A stretch of 64,000 bases of DNA, taken from NCBI GenBank assembly GCA_016715885.1, contig JADJXL010000019.1, positions 186,001 to 250,000 on the forward strand. Direction: 5' to 3'. Below, piece by piece: positions 33,077 through 42,093 of the stretch. Position numbers and translations under genes: made by a program. Below the pieces are notes generated by a model that saw only the letters and a list, made by a program, of their open reading frames with translations, searched no databases and was not told the origin of the DNA. Every line of letters starts with the position of its first letter. Positions within the stretch are counted from its first letter, which is position 1. The DNA comes from Polyangiaceae bacterium. Its GTDB lineage: Bacteria > Myxococcota_A > Polyangia > Polyangiales > Polyangiaceae.

Positions 33077-33633
33077 CCAATACACGCCCATTCCAGCCGT
33101 GCTCACCCAAAGGGGTCGATCGCTGATACGGGCCAGACCGCTCGACCCAGGGCGCTCAGCAGCGTGTGCACTTGCGCTTGCGGAGCGCCGCGAACGAATG
33201 CTCCGAGGTGAGTATACCGTATCTGTTCCGCAATTGGGCAAGGAACGACCAGCATTGCGTCGCGCCCCAAATTCTCGAAGGTAACAATCTCGCTCCCGGA
33301 GGCATCTTTTCCGAAGTGTTCGCTGAACGCTTGGACTTCCGGCAGAGCCATTGCAAGCGTTGGCGCGTCGGTGACGACGTACTCGAACCCGCGTTCCGCC
33401 GTATCGGCAGTGAGCGGCGGCGTCTCCCAGAAAAAGGCGGCAAATGGCACGGCGCAAAGATCGTCGATGAATGCTTGACGAAATGGCGCGCTCGATAAGC
33501 ACAGCTCATACGCCCTGCGCGTGGAGAGCGGCACACCATTCCAATGAATGATGCTCTTGCGCGTGCGGGAGTCCAATTGCTTCGTGTCAGTGGACCACAT
33601 ATTTGCAGGCTTACTTCCTGGTTCGTCGGGCAA
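33011..33633 (-). pseudogene. DUF6940-family gene, frameshifted (left copy)
   Basis: The first 165 residues follow the right copy 58823-59446 (PFAAFFWETPPLT, FENLGRDAMLVVPCP, YTHLGAFVRGAPQAQVH). Then a missing C near 33137 (GGTCTGG here, GGTCCTGG in the right copy) shifts the frame and stops the main ORF at 33103. The conserved end (STAGMGVYWLHVRLDSRPKY) is present in the next frame down to 33011. The intact version is about 207 aa. One base decides function, so a sequencing error must be considered. Confidence 0.75.
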
Positions 33634-33981
33634 GATAACATGTCAACGTTTGGGCGCAGAAGATAATTCGCCGGGTCAGGTTCCTTTGTCCGATGATGCG
33701 CTCATGGACAAGGGCATCGAGCTACGCGCGGTGGTCGGTCAACTTCGCGCGAAACTCAAAAGCCACTTGGGGATTGTTGCCGCGAAGCCGCTTCGCGTGT
33801 AGCGGCATACTTGTTGGCGACAGCGTTTGTTACGCTGTCCATCGACGCGAGCACGAACTGCAATTCGATGCCGGAAGGATGGCTCGAGCGTCGCGGACAA
33901 ACAAAGACCTTGACAAACCGTAGTGGAAGGGAAATCATCCCCCCGCAGCGTGCATCAAACCCACGACACGGAACGAGTCTC
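33634..33981. other. Intergenic with a short coding-like fragment
   Basis: Between the DUF6940 gene and 33982-34701. A plus-strand frame ends at 33802 with DKGIELRAVVGQLRAKLKSH, conserved in the right copy but with no credible start, so it may be a truncated gene. The frame of the next gene is also open upstream of its ATG (about 33811 on) and contains a 6-base in-frame indel between copies, so a longer N-terminus is possible. Confidence 0.35.
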
Positions 33982-34701
33982 ATGGTTGACCTTGAAAAAC
34001 TACGCGCCGAGCTGCGTCGAATGCGTCGCGGTACGCTCTTGACGATTGCCGAGCGGGCCATCGAAATACTTCCGCCGTCGGCACTTCACGCGCTCGTGGG
34101 TGATTGCGTCGATTGGTCCAAATTGACGGTGTCGTCGGCCCACGAACCTCCGTCGCTCCTGGAAGAGGTCCAGCGTTTCCAAGCGGCTGTCGTTCGTCGC
34201 GAATATTGGGAGGATTTCCTCGTCACCTCGAAAAATTGCGATGAAGTATCGGGAAAAACCGAAGCCTATCTAGCGGAAATGGATCGCCTTTTCTTTCGAT
34301 GCGTGCGCGAAACTGAAAGCGGGGCGTATGTGGCGGCACGTGGAGCGTACGAAGAACTTTTCGCGCTCATTCGTCGTGTAAGTGCATGCGAGGAGGAGCT
34401 CGTATTCTTTGTGGATGGGGGCGGCCTTTGGGAATATGGCCTCGATTGGCAGAGGATTCTGCCGGCGTACGTGCATTGCCTTGCCGAGACGGCTTCACCG
34501 GACGAGTTCGCTGGAGAAACGATGCAGGTTCTACATGAATTCGAGTGCCCACATGAAGCGCGAATATTGGCCAAATCCGTGCAACATGCGAACGCGACGC
34601 AAAGGGCAGCACTGGCGAGCGGCTTGGCTGGCTACAGAGCGTCGCGGCAGGGCAAGAGCGACTATTGTGGCCTGCTCCGAGAGAATGGCGCGGCCATTTA
34701 G
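33982..34701 (+). CDS. Conserved 239-aa protein (left copy)
   Basis: From ATG 33982. All-helical protein with KLRAELRRMRRGTLLTIAER, ILPPSALHALVGDCVDWSKL and repeated-helix sequence further on (TEAYLAEMDRLFFRCVRETE, YGLDWQRILPAYVHCLAETA, EFAGETMQVLHEFECPHEAR), like HEAT/TPR-type scaffolds. The family is not identified with confidence. Kept intact in both copies (right: 57749-58468), which suggests it is functional. It sits upstream of the XRE gene. Confidence 0.6.
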   Translation: MVDLEKLRAELRRMRRGTLLTIAERAIEILPPSALHALVGDCVDWSKLTVSSAHEPPSLLEEVQRFQAAVVRREYWEDFLVTSKNCDEVSGKTEAYLAEMDRLFFRCVRETESGAYVAARGAYEELFALIRRVSACEEELVFFVDGGGLWEYGLDWQRILPAYVHCLAETASPDEFAGETMQVLHEFECPHEARILAKSVQHANATQRAALASGLAGYRASRQGKSDYCGLLRENGAAI

Positions 34702-34803
34702 GATGCGAGGTTCAGAATATCGGAATGCTGCCGCCCCTCGTAGGTTCCATTGATGAGGCATGCACGGGGACGAATGGCCAATCGGTGGATCAGTTTCGTA
34801 GCA

Positions 34804-34858
34804 GAGGTTCGTCCTTCTGTTATGCGCTGGTTCGTCAAACCATCACGAAGGTTCGTCC
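34804..34858 (+). repeat. GGTTCGTC direct repeats upstream of the XRE gene
   Basis: AGGTTCGTCC at about 34805 and 34849, TGGTTCGTCA at 34828, and again AGGTTCGTCC at 35413 and TGGTTCGTCG at 35429 at the lipoprotein start. Spacing of 21-24 bases is close to two helical turns. The copies are preserved in the right element near 57590-57650. Possible binding sites for the adjacent XRE regulator. Confidence 0.45.
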
Positions 34859-34911
34859 GACTAACACGCCGGTTCAAGCGAATTTGTCGACGTTTCGTGA
34901 AAAGATTCTCC

Positions 34912-35292
34912 ATGTCCTTGCCAAACACTGATACCCTACGGAACATGAAACAGCAATCGAACGGGGCAGGGATTGGAGCCAAGGTGTCGGCGCGGATTCG
35001 CGAGCTCAGCGCAGCGCGAGGCCTTTCGGACGAGGCGCTTGCGAAAGCCGCAGGACTTTCTCCACTCGAAATGACGTTGCTCGACGAAGGAAGCGAAGAC
35101 ATCACGAGAGACATGCTCGATCGCATTGCGGACGTTTTTGGCGTCCATCCGGCCGTGCTTTGCATGTTCCCCGACGAACATCCGCTTGCAAGCTTGCTGG
35201 AGAAGCAACGTGATCTGCCGAAAGCGGAATTCCAAAAGCTCGCAGCCGAAATGATTTCGAAAGGCCTTCGCGCTTCGAAAGGCACAGCATGA
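34912..35292 (+). CDS. XRE-family regulator 1 (left copy)
   Basis: 126 aa from ATG 34912 (a second ATG at 34946 is possible). Cro/C1 HTH at about residues 20-75: RIRELSAARGLSDEALAKAA, GLSPLEMTLLDEGSEDITRD, MLDRIADVFGVHPAVL. A C-terminal helical tail follows (DLPKAEFQKLAAEMISKGLR). Length and form match small phage- or island-type repressors. The right copy is 57157-57537. Confidence 0.75.
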   Translation: MSLPNTDTLRNMKQQSNGAGIGAKVSARIRELSAARGLSDEALAKAAGLSPLEMTLLDEGSEDITRDMLDRIADVFGVHPAVLCMFPDEHPLASLLEKQRDLPKAEFQKLAAEMISKGLRASKGTA

Positions 35293-35427
35293 GCGTTTAC
35301 CCACGAATCGTTTGTCCTTCTCGCAAAAGGGGTTTGTCGACAGTGCGCGAGTTCGCCCGCGTACTGGATTTCGTTTGGCGCGGATGCTTGCGTTCGGCGG
35401 ACGTGATCGTGTAGGTTCGTCCGCGCT

Positions 35428-36663
35428 ATGGTTCGTCGAATCATTCTTGGGGCCGTTGTTGCGAGTGCGCTCAGTGCTGCCTTGTTTGCGGTCAATGGCT
35501 GTGTAAGTAGCGCCAACCTTGGGCATGATTGTCCGGATGGGCTCATACGCGAATGCTGTCGCTGTGTGTGGCCCGAAGACTGCGTCGAAGGGAAAAGAGG
35601 GGTCGACGTGCCTGCATGGTGCGATGAGACTCCCGGCGGCACGAGGCTCGATGAATGCCGCTTGAGCGTGCAGCGTTATTATGGCCTGCCCTGGTGGTGT
35701 GCGGAGTTTCTTGATGGCGCAGACGCTGGAGATGCTGCGGATGGCGCGTCTTCGGCGTGTTCGAACGGCACATGCGCCATGCTCCCCGATGGCTGGGAAC
35801 CAGTCGTGCTCGCGTCAGGAGCGATGGTCGTTCTGCCCGAATGTCCAACGTTCGCACCCAACGTGATGTTCGAAGGAAGCTCGGTGCCTGGCGTGGATCC
35901 AACGTGTCCCGCATGTTCGTGCGACGCGCCCGTTGGAGCATGCAAACCTCCGACGACATGGACCGTGGGTTCGTCCGCGTGCATCGGTAACGATGTCTGG
36001 ACAAACTTCGATCCGCCCGCAGGATGGGACGGATCGTGCGCATCGAACACCGCGATTGCAGAAGGTATCCTTTGCGGCGGCAAACCTTGCGTCGCGTCGA
36101 TCAACATCTCGCCGCCGGTCATCGAAGAAGCTCCCTGCGTGGCACACGCCACTGTTCCTCCCATCGACATTCCGAAGGCGAAGGCGGACGGACCGTACAC
36201 CACAGAAGGTCTCGCATGTTCGGGTGATCCATGGCCTGCATGCGCGACAGCGGGCGAGCGGTGCGTACCGTCGGTGAATGATCCGTTTGCCGCGTGCGTG
36301 ATGCACGAAGGAGATGTTTTGTGCCCCAATGGTTGGGACTCAAAGCAAGTCTTGTACGGCATGATCGATGATCAACGAACGTGCTCCGAGTGCTCGTGCT
36401 TGCCTTCGACTGGCGCAACGTGCTCGATGAAGGTGCAACTGTTCGGCGATGCGGCTTGCTCGACGACGGAGTTGGAGGTCAACGTGTCTGTCGACATGGC
36501 GTCGGACTGTCACCTCCTCATGCCTGGCGTCGCGCTTGCCGGAAAGCGTTCCGACGTGCTCGAATACAAGCCTGGCGCGTGTGAACCGAGTGGTGGCGAG
36601 TTGCTTGGCGATGTGGTGCTTGCGGATGCTCGCACCTTCTGCTGTCGCACACCGACGATCTGA
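35428..36663 (+). CDS. Cys-rich lipoprotein (left copy, intact)
   Basis: 411 aa. Signal peptide and lipobox LFAVNGC. Many paired Cys (RECCRCVWPEDC, CPACSCDAPVGAC, CSECSCLPSTGATC) and a CCR ending. Repeated tryptophan-containing domains (WTVGSSACIGNDVWTNFDPP). The C-terminal module (TCSMKVQLFGDAACSTTELE, RTFCCR) resembles the end of 16953-17993. Likely an exposed outer-membrane lipoprotein, perhaps with many disulfides. The right copy 55808-57022 is broken by several frameshifts. Confidence 0.7.
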   Translation: MVRRIILGAVVASALSAALFAVNGCVSSANLGHDCPDGLIRECCRCVWPEDCVEGKRGVDVPAWCDETPGGTRLDECRLSVQRYYGLPWWCAEFLDGADAGDAADGASSACSNGTCAMLPDGWEPVVLASGAMVVLPECPTFAPNVMFEGSSVPGVDPTCPACSCDAPVGACKPPTTWTVGSSACIGNDVWTNFDPPAGWDGSCASNTAIAEGILCGGKPCVASINISPPVIEEAPCVAHATVPPIDIPKAKADGPYTTEGLACSGDPWPACATAGERCVPSVNDPFAACVMHEGDVLCPNGWDSKQVLYGMIDDQRTCSECSCLPSTGATCSMKVQLFGDAACSTTELEVNVSVDMASDCHLLMPGVALAGKRSDVLEYKPGACEPSGGELLGDVVLADARTFCCRTPTI

Positions 36664-36668
36664 CGCGG

Positions 36669-37707
36669 TCAAAACCACACGAGCACCGACGCGCTCGCGC
36701 TGCCCGAAACCGCCGACGTGTCCCAGCGCTCTGCCAGGTTGTCGTCTTCGATTTGCGCGCGCATGATGGGCGCGAAGAGATCGACATCCATGCGCACCGA
36801 CCAGCGATCCGACAGACTCTGCTCGAAGAATCCGCGGGCTCCAGCACCTAGGAACCGCGCCGTATCGACCTGCGGTCTGGTAGGTTTGAGGGGAGTGAAC
36901 CATGCGTTTCCCCAGATGAGCTCGCCGCACAGCCCGAACACTTTGATGCGGTAACACGGCACCACGGCAAAGGACCAAGCGAGTGTACTCGAACGACGGT
37001 CACGCCCAGGGCCGCGCGTCCGCCGGCAAAGGTACCCGCATGTGGCCTCGATTGACCACGATGGAGACCATCGCCAGCCGCCAGGAGATGCAGCCGACGA
37101 CGGTTGCAGGGGCAACGCGAAAGTCGACGCGTGCGCCGGCTCCAACAAACCAATGGAGTAGGGGCTTCGCCGCTGGGGTGAGAGGTAGCTCGCAAGGCGA
37201 ACACTGCGGAGGAGGAGGTGGAGGAGGCGGTGGCGGTGGGGGAGGGGGCGGAGCTGCAGGACACTGTGTTTGCTCCGCTTTCGCGGGCGTCACGCCCTTG
37301 TTCATCTGGACTGCCGCGCGGAGTGCGCCTCGATAAAGCACTTCGAAACAGCTCATATTCGCTGGAAGATCGATCCGCTCCTCCTCGAGCATCTGGCCAT
37401 CGAGGTCCTTGACGACCACGTCCAAGCGGTAAATCGCTGGTGTTTTTGCAATGCGCACCATGATGACTCGCTCGGCCGGCGGCTCGAGCAACGGGCCATC
37501 GAGCATTGGTAGAAGCATCCCATTCAAGTCCATCTCGCGTTTGCAGTCCGGCAAACTTGGCGGCACCGACAGTTCGACTCGGTAATGCGGCGCCTCGGCA
37601 CGCGCTGGATTTGGTAACAAAAACCACGTAACCATAGCCAGGAGGCCCAATACCGACCGTCCAGGTGTGCGATTGGACACTGGTTTGCGACTTTTTTGAG
37701 GGAGCAT
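36669..37707 (-). pseudogene. Outer-membrane-like protein gene, frameshifted (left copy)
   Basis: From ATG 37707: signal peptide (LGLLAMVTWFLLPNPARA), a conserved domain (YRVELSVPPSLPDCKREMDL, RVIMVRIAKTPAIYRLDVVV, PANMSCFEVLYRGALRAAVQ), a run of about 15 Pro, then HWFVGAGARVDFRVAPATVV where the main frame dies near 37000-37080. Other frames carry the rest (PSWSIEATCGY; RWSVRMDVDLFAPIMRAQ; SASASVLVWF with terminal Phe), typical of an outer-membrane beta-barrel end. Divergent from the sigma factor gene. Confidence 0.6.
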
Positions 37708-37825
37708 GTCGATTTCGAAGATCGTTTTTGGGGGGGTTCGCTCTTTACTGGTGAGGCCCCAGCGCGATGCGATCAAGACGAGGCGACGCGGAGAGGATAA
37801 CCGTGAGCGAGCAGAAGGCAAAGAA

Positions 37826-38863
37826 ATGGAGGAATTGGCTCGGCAGGTAAAACCTCTCCATGCGTACCTCGTATCACGCGGCGTTCCCGCAATGGATGCA
37901 TGGGACGTGGTGCAGGAAGCATTCATTGCGGTATTCAAGCGTCGAGATACGCTTCCGGAATGTGCGGAACAACGGAATGCAATTTTCTTCAGCGCGGTCA
38001 ATTTTGGGATGCGGGCCTATTTCACTGAGCAGAGTCGCGCGTTCGATCGAGCAGCTCGTGCGCATGAATATGCAGTGTTCCTGGGCATGACGCAGGAGCG
38101 TGACATCTCGGGGGTGCTCGAGGCACGCGAGCAGCTCGAAATCGTACTTCCGCAGATACCATCGGAGCAGTGCCAGGTTTTTACCGATAGGGTGCTCGAT
38201 GGCTTGACAGTTCCCGAGGTTGCCGCGCGGCTCGGGATGAAGGCGAATACGACCAAAGGGTATTGGCGGCGAGCGTTGGAAACGCTTCAAGAGAAATTGG
38301 AAAGCCTCGAGCATCGCGGTGTGCGTGGAGTTCTCGTTTTCTTTGCCATTTCGAGTGTCCTCGCGCTGGCCAAGAATGCAAGCGCAATGATTGGGGGGCT
38401 CAGAAAGTTTCTTCGGCCTACGGGTCACGCACAACTTCGCATGGTCGCAGGTTTAGCAATGGCAGCCGCCGTCATGTTGGTGCCGCCGAATTCGCGTGCG
38501 TCAGCAGATGAGGAGCGAATTTTGCGACTGTGGCGGGCACCGTATCGCGGCCGGAAGCAGCATCCGTCGCGGTTGCGCCCGAGAAGAACGCGTCCAAAGG
38601 AGGCGCCGAGGGTTACCAAATTGCCGTCGCCGCCGGTGCCATTGGTGGTTCCGCGACAGACAGCGCCGAAAAAGTTCACAATGAATGCTGGTCCACCCGA
38701 CTATTTGATATCCATGACCATGTCGGCGCTGCGATATGGCAAACCTGAACGGGCGCTCGAGTTGCTCGACCGGTACGTGGCAACGAATGGGAAGGCGGCG
38801 AATGCACGGTCAGTGCAAACGCTCCGCGCGCAAGCGCAGCAGGCGATAGCGGCAAGACACTAA
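37826..38863 (+). CDS. Membrane-anchored ECF-like sigma factor (left copy)
   Basis: 345 aa from ATG 37826. Compared with the right copy, one base is missing upstream, so the better GTG start at 37803 is out of frame. Region 2: AMDAWDVVQEAFIAVFKRRD. Region 4: VFTDRVLDGLTVPEVAARLG then MKANTTKGYWRRALETLQEK. A TM segment follows (GVLVFFAISSVLALAKNASA), a second hydrophobic stretch (LRMVAGLAMAAAVMLVPP) and a Pro-rich, TPR-like C-terminus (ALELLDRYVATNGKAANARS). The stretch after ASADE differs in frame from the right copy, so the linker is locally scrambled. Confidence 0.65.
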   Translation: MEELARQVKPLHAYLVSRGVPAMDAWDVVQEAFIAVFKRRDTLPECAEQRNAIFFSAVNFGMRAYFTEQSRAFDRAARAHEYAVFLGMTQERDISGVLEAREQLEIVLPQIPSEQCQVFTDRVLDGLTVPEVAARLGMKANTTKGYWRRALETLQEKLESLEHRGVRGVLVFFAISSVLALAKNASAMIGGLRKFLRPTGHAQLRMVAGLAMAAAVMLVPPNSRASADEERILRLWRAPYRGRKQHPSRLRPRRTRPKEAPRVTKLPSPPVPLVVPRQTAPKKFTMNAGPPDYLISMTMSALRYGKPERALELLDRYVATNGKAANARSVQTLRAQAQQAIAARH

Positions 38864-39034
38864 TGGATTTGGCCCAGCAATCGAAAGCTCGTGCGGTCGA
38901 TGTTAATTTCACTTGCGCAATTGACAATTTCATTCGATTAGGCATGTCGGCCGCTCGAGGCGGCATTTCGGATTGCATTGACGGTCTCTACAAAGATCGC
39001 GTCGGGAGCGGTGTGTCCGCAGCACGGGAGGAGT

Positions 39035-39367
39035 ATGTTGCGTCAACAATATGAAGAAGATTCGCTGGTCGTTCGGGTGGGCGCGAGAATCCGCAAATTG
39101 CGCATGGAGCAAGGATTATCGCTGCGCGATTTTGGAAAGCAGGCGGGTGTGCACCCGTTTCACGTCATGGCTATCGAGCTGGGGCAAGTGGCAACGAATA
39201 CCAATACGCTTCGGGCCATCGCAAAGGCGCTCGGGGTCGCGCCGCTCGACCTATTGAACCACGACACCGAAAACGACGATATCGGATGCCTCGTCGAGAT
39301 GATGCGCAAGCAGCCCGATTGCGTCCGGAAAATCATGCGCAAGGTCAGGCCGCTCGTGGAGAATTGA
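39035..39367 (+). CDS. XRE-family regulator 2 (left copy)
   Basis: 110 aa; GGGAGGAG lies before ATG 39035. HTH: RIRKLRMEQGLSLRDFGKQA, GVHPFHVMAIELGQVATNTN, TLRAIAKALGVAPLDLL. An acidic tail follows (ENDDIGCLVEMMRKQPDCVR). Likely a repressor of the downstream nuclease pair or of the sigma factor gene. The right copy is 53090-53422. Confidence 0.75.
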   Translation: MLRQQYEEDSLVVRVGARIRKLRMEQGLSLRDFGKQAGVHPFHVMAIELGQVATNTNTLRAIAKALGVAPLDLLNHDTENDDIGCLVEMMRKQPDCVRKIMRKVRPLVEN

Positions 39368-39499
39368 GAGGCGGACCTTTGGGGATGGTGGCCTTGTCGT
39401 TTCGAACCACATGTCGCTGAGCACCACGAGCGCACACCCGGAACGAACCTCCATCGGAAACTTTGGATGCCAAGTGCCAAAATCGTGTAGCGTGCGCCT

Positions 39500-40244
39500 G
39501 TGCTCAAAGCTCTGCTGCATCGAAAGCTTCCGCGCGGCATCGTCGAGAGTGACGACGCTGCTGACGCCGAGAACAGTGCCCATGTTGAGCCTACGCGACG
39601 CGAGGATCCGCTCACAGCGACAGTCTTCGAGCGGCTTGCGTACCTCCCGCCCAATCTAACCTGGGACATTTTTCGTCGGGCGACCAAAGCGCTTGCGGAT
39701 GGGTCAGCGTTGCCCGTCGATGCCCCTTCGGGCGCTCCGACATGGTCCTTTTGGCCCAGCCTTCGACCCGGCGCCGACGGAGTGAACCGGCAACGTGTCG
39801 AGCCGGATGTGCTCGTCTCCTGGCGCGATACTGTGCTGGTCCTCGAAGCGAAGCATTACGGGCAGCAACACGCACATCAATGGGTCGAGCAAATTCGAGC
39901 CGTTCGCGCAATGCCCGAGCATTCGGGCAAGCGTATCTGGCTCATTGCCGTTGGAGGGATCGTTACGCACGAGCAAAAGGCGCAAGCGGCGTATGTTCGT
40001 CGTGAACTCTCGAATGCATCACCGGGATTGCTCGCGCTGCGATGGGAGGACCTACATCACGCAGTCGACGAGCTTCGCACGTCGTCACACCCTCGAACAA
40101 TCGGCCGTTTTGAACGACATTGCCGCAGCGCTCAATGCATGGGGATATCGCAGGAAAACGTGGTTCGCGACGCTGCGACGGAGTGGTCCGTCGTTTCAGG
40201 CAGAACGAGCCATGGCCGTACTGCAAGCGTGGAGGGTGCGATGA
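39500..40244 (+). pseudogene. PD-(D/E)XK nuclease-like gene, frameshifted (left copy)
   Basis: The start (GTG 39500) and the first 195 residues match the right copy 51500-52246, including RVEPDVLVSW and LVLEAKHYG (PD...ExK core). Near 40085 the frame shifts: the main frame continues as HPRTIGRFERHCR, while the true sequence (EQSAVLNDIAAALNAWGYR) lies in the next frame and ends at 40244. As written, the main frame runs on into the partner gene and would make a 451-aa fusion. Either a frameshift inactivates the nuclease or the sequence has a base error. Confidence 0.7.
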
Positions 40245-40855
40245 ATGACAAGAAAAATGAATTGGCGGCGGCGCTCGTGGACGTGCGGCGCGCGTATCGA
40301 TTGCTGCATGCGTACCATCGGCGAGTAAACGATCTGCTCTACGTGGCTCATGAATTTCTTGCGAAGCAGCAGGCGGAATTCGAGTCATGGGGCCCCATCA
40401 ATGTTTGGATGCTGCCCCAGAAGACCAAACCATTTTTCAGGCCAGAGACGTGGGCATGGGATTTGACGCCGGCCTATCAGGTGGAGTGTGTTTGGCGTAG
40501 ATCGCGAAGTGGCATGCACCACAAGATACACATACACGCTATCGCGGATACTGGCTATGGCGCCTCGGGTGAAGGAGAACCCAACCCTGCCAAGTTCGAG
40601 CCTGAGGAAGCGTGTCGGTCCGAGCTTCGAGTGGGACTTCATCGAACGCGTGCCAGTGAGCCTGATTGGAGCGCTGCGTGGAAACAGGTGTCCGTGAATT
40701 CCGCAAGGAAAAGCGGGGGAATTCATCGGGTCAAGGTTGCGAATGACGAATACGCGTACCGCTATTTTGCCATCGAGCTCGTTGAGCTCGCCAACGAGCA
40801 TGCCATAAAGGAAAAACTCTTGCGGCCAATCGACGAATGGATTGCGGGCGCTTGA
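40241..40855 (+). CDS. 204-aa partner of the PD-(D/E)XK nuclease (left copy)
   Basis: The ATG at 40241 overlaps the nuclease stop (ATGA). Helical N-terminus (NELAAALVDVRRAYRLLHAY, HRRVNDLLYVAHEFLAKQQA), then a mixed domain rich in aromatic residues (GPINVWMLPQKTKPFFRPET, WAWDLTPAYQVECVWRR), and a C-terminus EYAYRYFAIELVEL. Not recognised as a known family. Strict coupling to the nuclease in both copies suggests a two-component system. Converges on the McrC-like gene with 2 bases between stops. Confidence 0.6.
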   Translation: MNDKKNELAAALVDVRRAYRLLHAYHRRVNDLLYVAHEFLAKQQAEFESWGPINVWMLPQKTKPFFRPETWAWDLTPAYQVECVWRRSRSGMHHKIHIHAIADTGYGASGEGEPNPAKFEPEEACRSELRVGLHRTRASEPDWSAAWKQVSVNSARKSGGIHRVKVANDEYAYRYFAIELVELANEHAIKEKLLRPIDEWIAGA

Positions 40856-40857
40856 AG

Positions 40858-42093
40858 CTATCCCAAGACCCCTTCCAAAAGCCCGTCTACCGCAATATCA
40901 GGCACCCAGTCTTTCCACCCGACTGCAATCACATCGTCAGTTTTCCTTGGCGCGCCCGGTACATTCGACGATGCCACCAAGATCGCCTTGGGCCACCCGT
41001 GCAGTTGTGCAGCATATTCCCAGCGATAGAGCATTGCCTCGTGCAGACCGCTGAGAATGTAATCGGGTCGTTCGGAGTGCTTGATCTCGATGACCGCCGC
41101 GCGCTTCATGTCACCCTTCTCTACGACTACGGTCACATCGGGTCGCATTCGGCCATGCTGTGCGAGGTAATGCCGAGCGGAATCTTCACAAGCTCCCGCG
41201 TCGAGCAACGCCTGATCATAATACACACGAACGCGCGCTCCGCTGGAGTGCTCGAATGAGGCCACTTCGTCGCGATCTTTGCGAACGATGCACCGGAAAA
41301 ACGCCCAACCTCCATCGCCGACTTGCTGCAGCTTCGCCCATAATGCTTGGATCAAACGGATCAATACAGCCACCTCGAATCGCTTGTGATTCTTCAATGG
41401 CATCAGCGCTCCGGCCGCGAGAACCGCGGCAATGTTGTCCGGATCGTCCGCGTCGAGCCCGGTACGAAGTGCCGTATGCCATTCGAGCGCCGCATGATAG
41501 GCAGGGTGCCCCGCTGCTCGAGCGGCTTGTTCATGCGCCGCCATCACTGGTTCCAGTGGTACATTGCGCAGTTCCGTCGTTGCCAGCAGACGTCGAAGCT
41601 CGCCCTCGCAACCTCGGGCATCAATGCTCCACCCGTCTTCTTCGAGCACGTTCGCTTGCCGAAGATCTACGAGAACACCAAGGAGTCGCTCGGCAATGGC
41701 TCGCACGAGCACATTTTCCGGCAAAGCGAAGCTACGCTGCCGAGTTGTGGTCGAAAATCGTGCAGGATCGCCAGAAGCGCGATGCGCCAGCGTGCGTTGA
41801 ACGTCGAGCCGCCCGTGAAATGCTCCGCGCCAATCTCGTGCGATGATCTCAGTTCGGGATGGTAAGTGGCGCGCGAGATCCGGAAGAAGCTCTGTCGCAA
41901 AGACGCGCAATTCCTTGATTCGTGGCGCCAGCGTAGCCACTGCCCGCAACAATTCGAGTGCATGCTGGCGACCTGTGATCCGTTCGAGGAACCGGGCGGC
42001 TTCTTCGGCAGAAATGGGCTCCACGCGTGAGTTGGGTAAAAGATACCCCGGAAAATGGGTCCTTACAAAAATTTCCCAACTGCCGTCGCTCAC
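40858..42093 (-). CDS. mcrC: McrC-like restriction subunit
   Basis: 411 aa. The GTG at 42093 overlaps the McrB stop (GTGA) and is preferred over ATG 42273. The C-terminal nuclease core has GRMRPDVTVVVEKGDMKRAA, VIEIKHSE and LHEAMLYRWEYAA, the D...ExK pattern of McrC-type PD-(D/E)XK domains. The N-terminal part is a helical and beta assembly domain. Works with McrB to cleave modified or otherwise marked foreign DNA. It is directly downstream of its partner in the variable slot of the left element. The last 17 codons recur at 50831-50884. Confidence 0.7.
   Translation of the reverse strand: MSDGSWEIFVRTHFPGYLLPNSRVEPISAEEAARFLERITGRQHALELLRAVATLAPRIKELRVFATELLPDLARHLPSRTEIIARDWRGAFHGRLDVQRTLAHRASGDPARFSTTTRQRSFALPENVLVRAIAERLLGVLVDLRQANVLEEDGWSIDARGCEGELRRLLATTELRNVPLEPVMAAHEQAARAAGHPAYHAALEWHTALRTGLDADDPDNIAAVLAAGALMPLKNHKRFEVAVLIRLIQALWAKLQQVGDGGWAFFRCIVRKDRDEVASFEHSSGARVRVYYDQALLDAGACEDSARHYLAQHGRMRPDVTVVVEKGDMKRAAVIEIKHSERPDYILSGLHEAMLYRWEYAAQLHGWPKAILVASSNVPGAPRKTDDVIAVGWKDWVPDIAVDGLLEGVLG

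Larger units (their letters stand above)
29500..40910 (+). repeat. Left arm of an 11-12 kb inverted repeat
   Basis: This stretch is matched, in the opposite orientation, by 50831-62940: same genes, same order, same spacing. Proteins differ by scattered substitutions and there are indels, plus one extra gene (Mrr) in the right arm. The match begins inside the integrase 3' end and ends inside the 3' end of the McrC-like gene. Coordinates are approximate. Confidence 0.9.

Noticed and set aside
39500..40855. Single 451-aa fusion of nuclease and partner
   Set aside because: The right copy shows two coupled genes; the fusion frame arises from a frameshift at about 40085.
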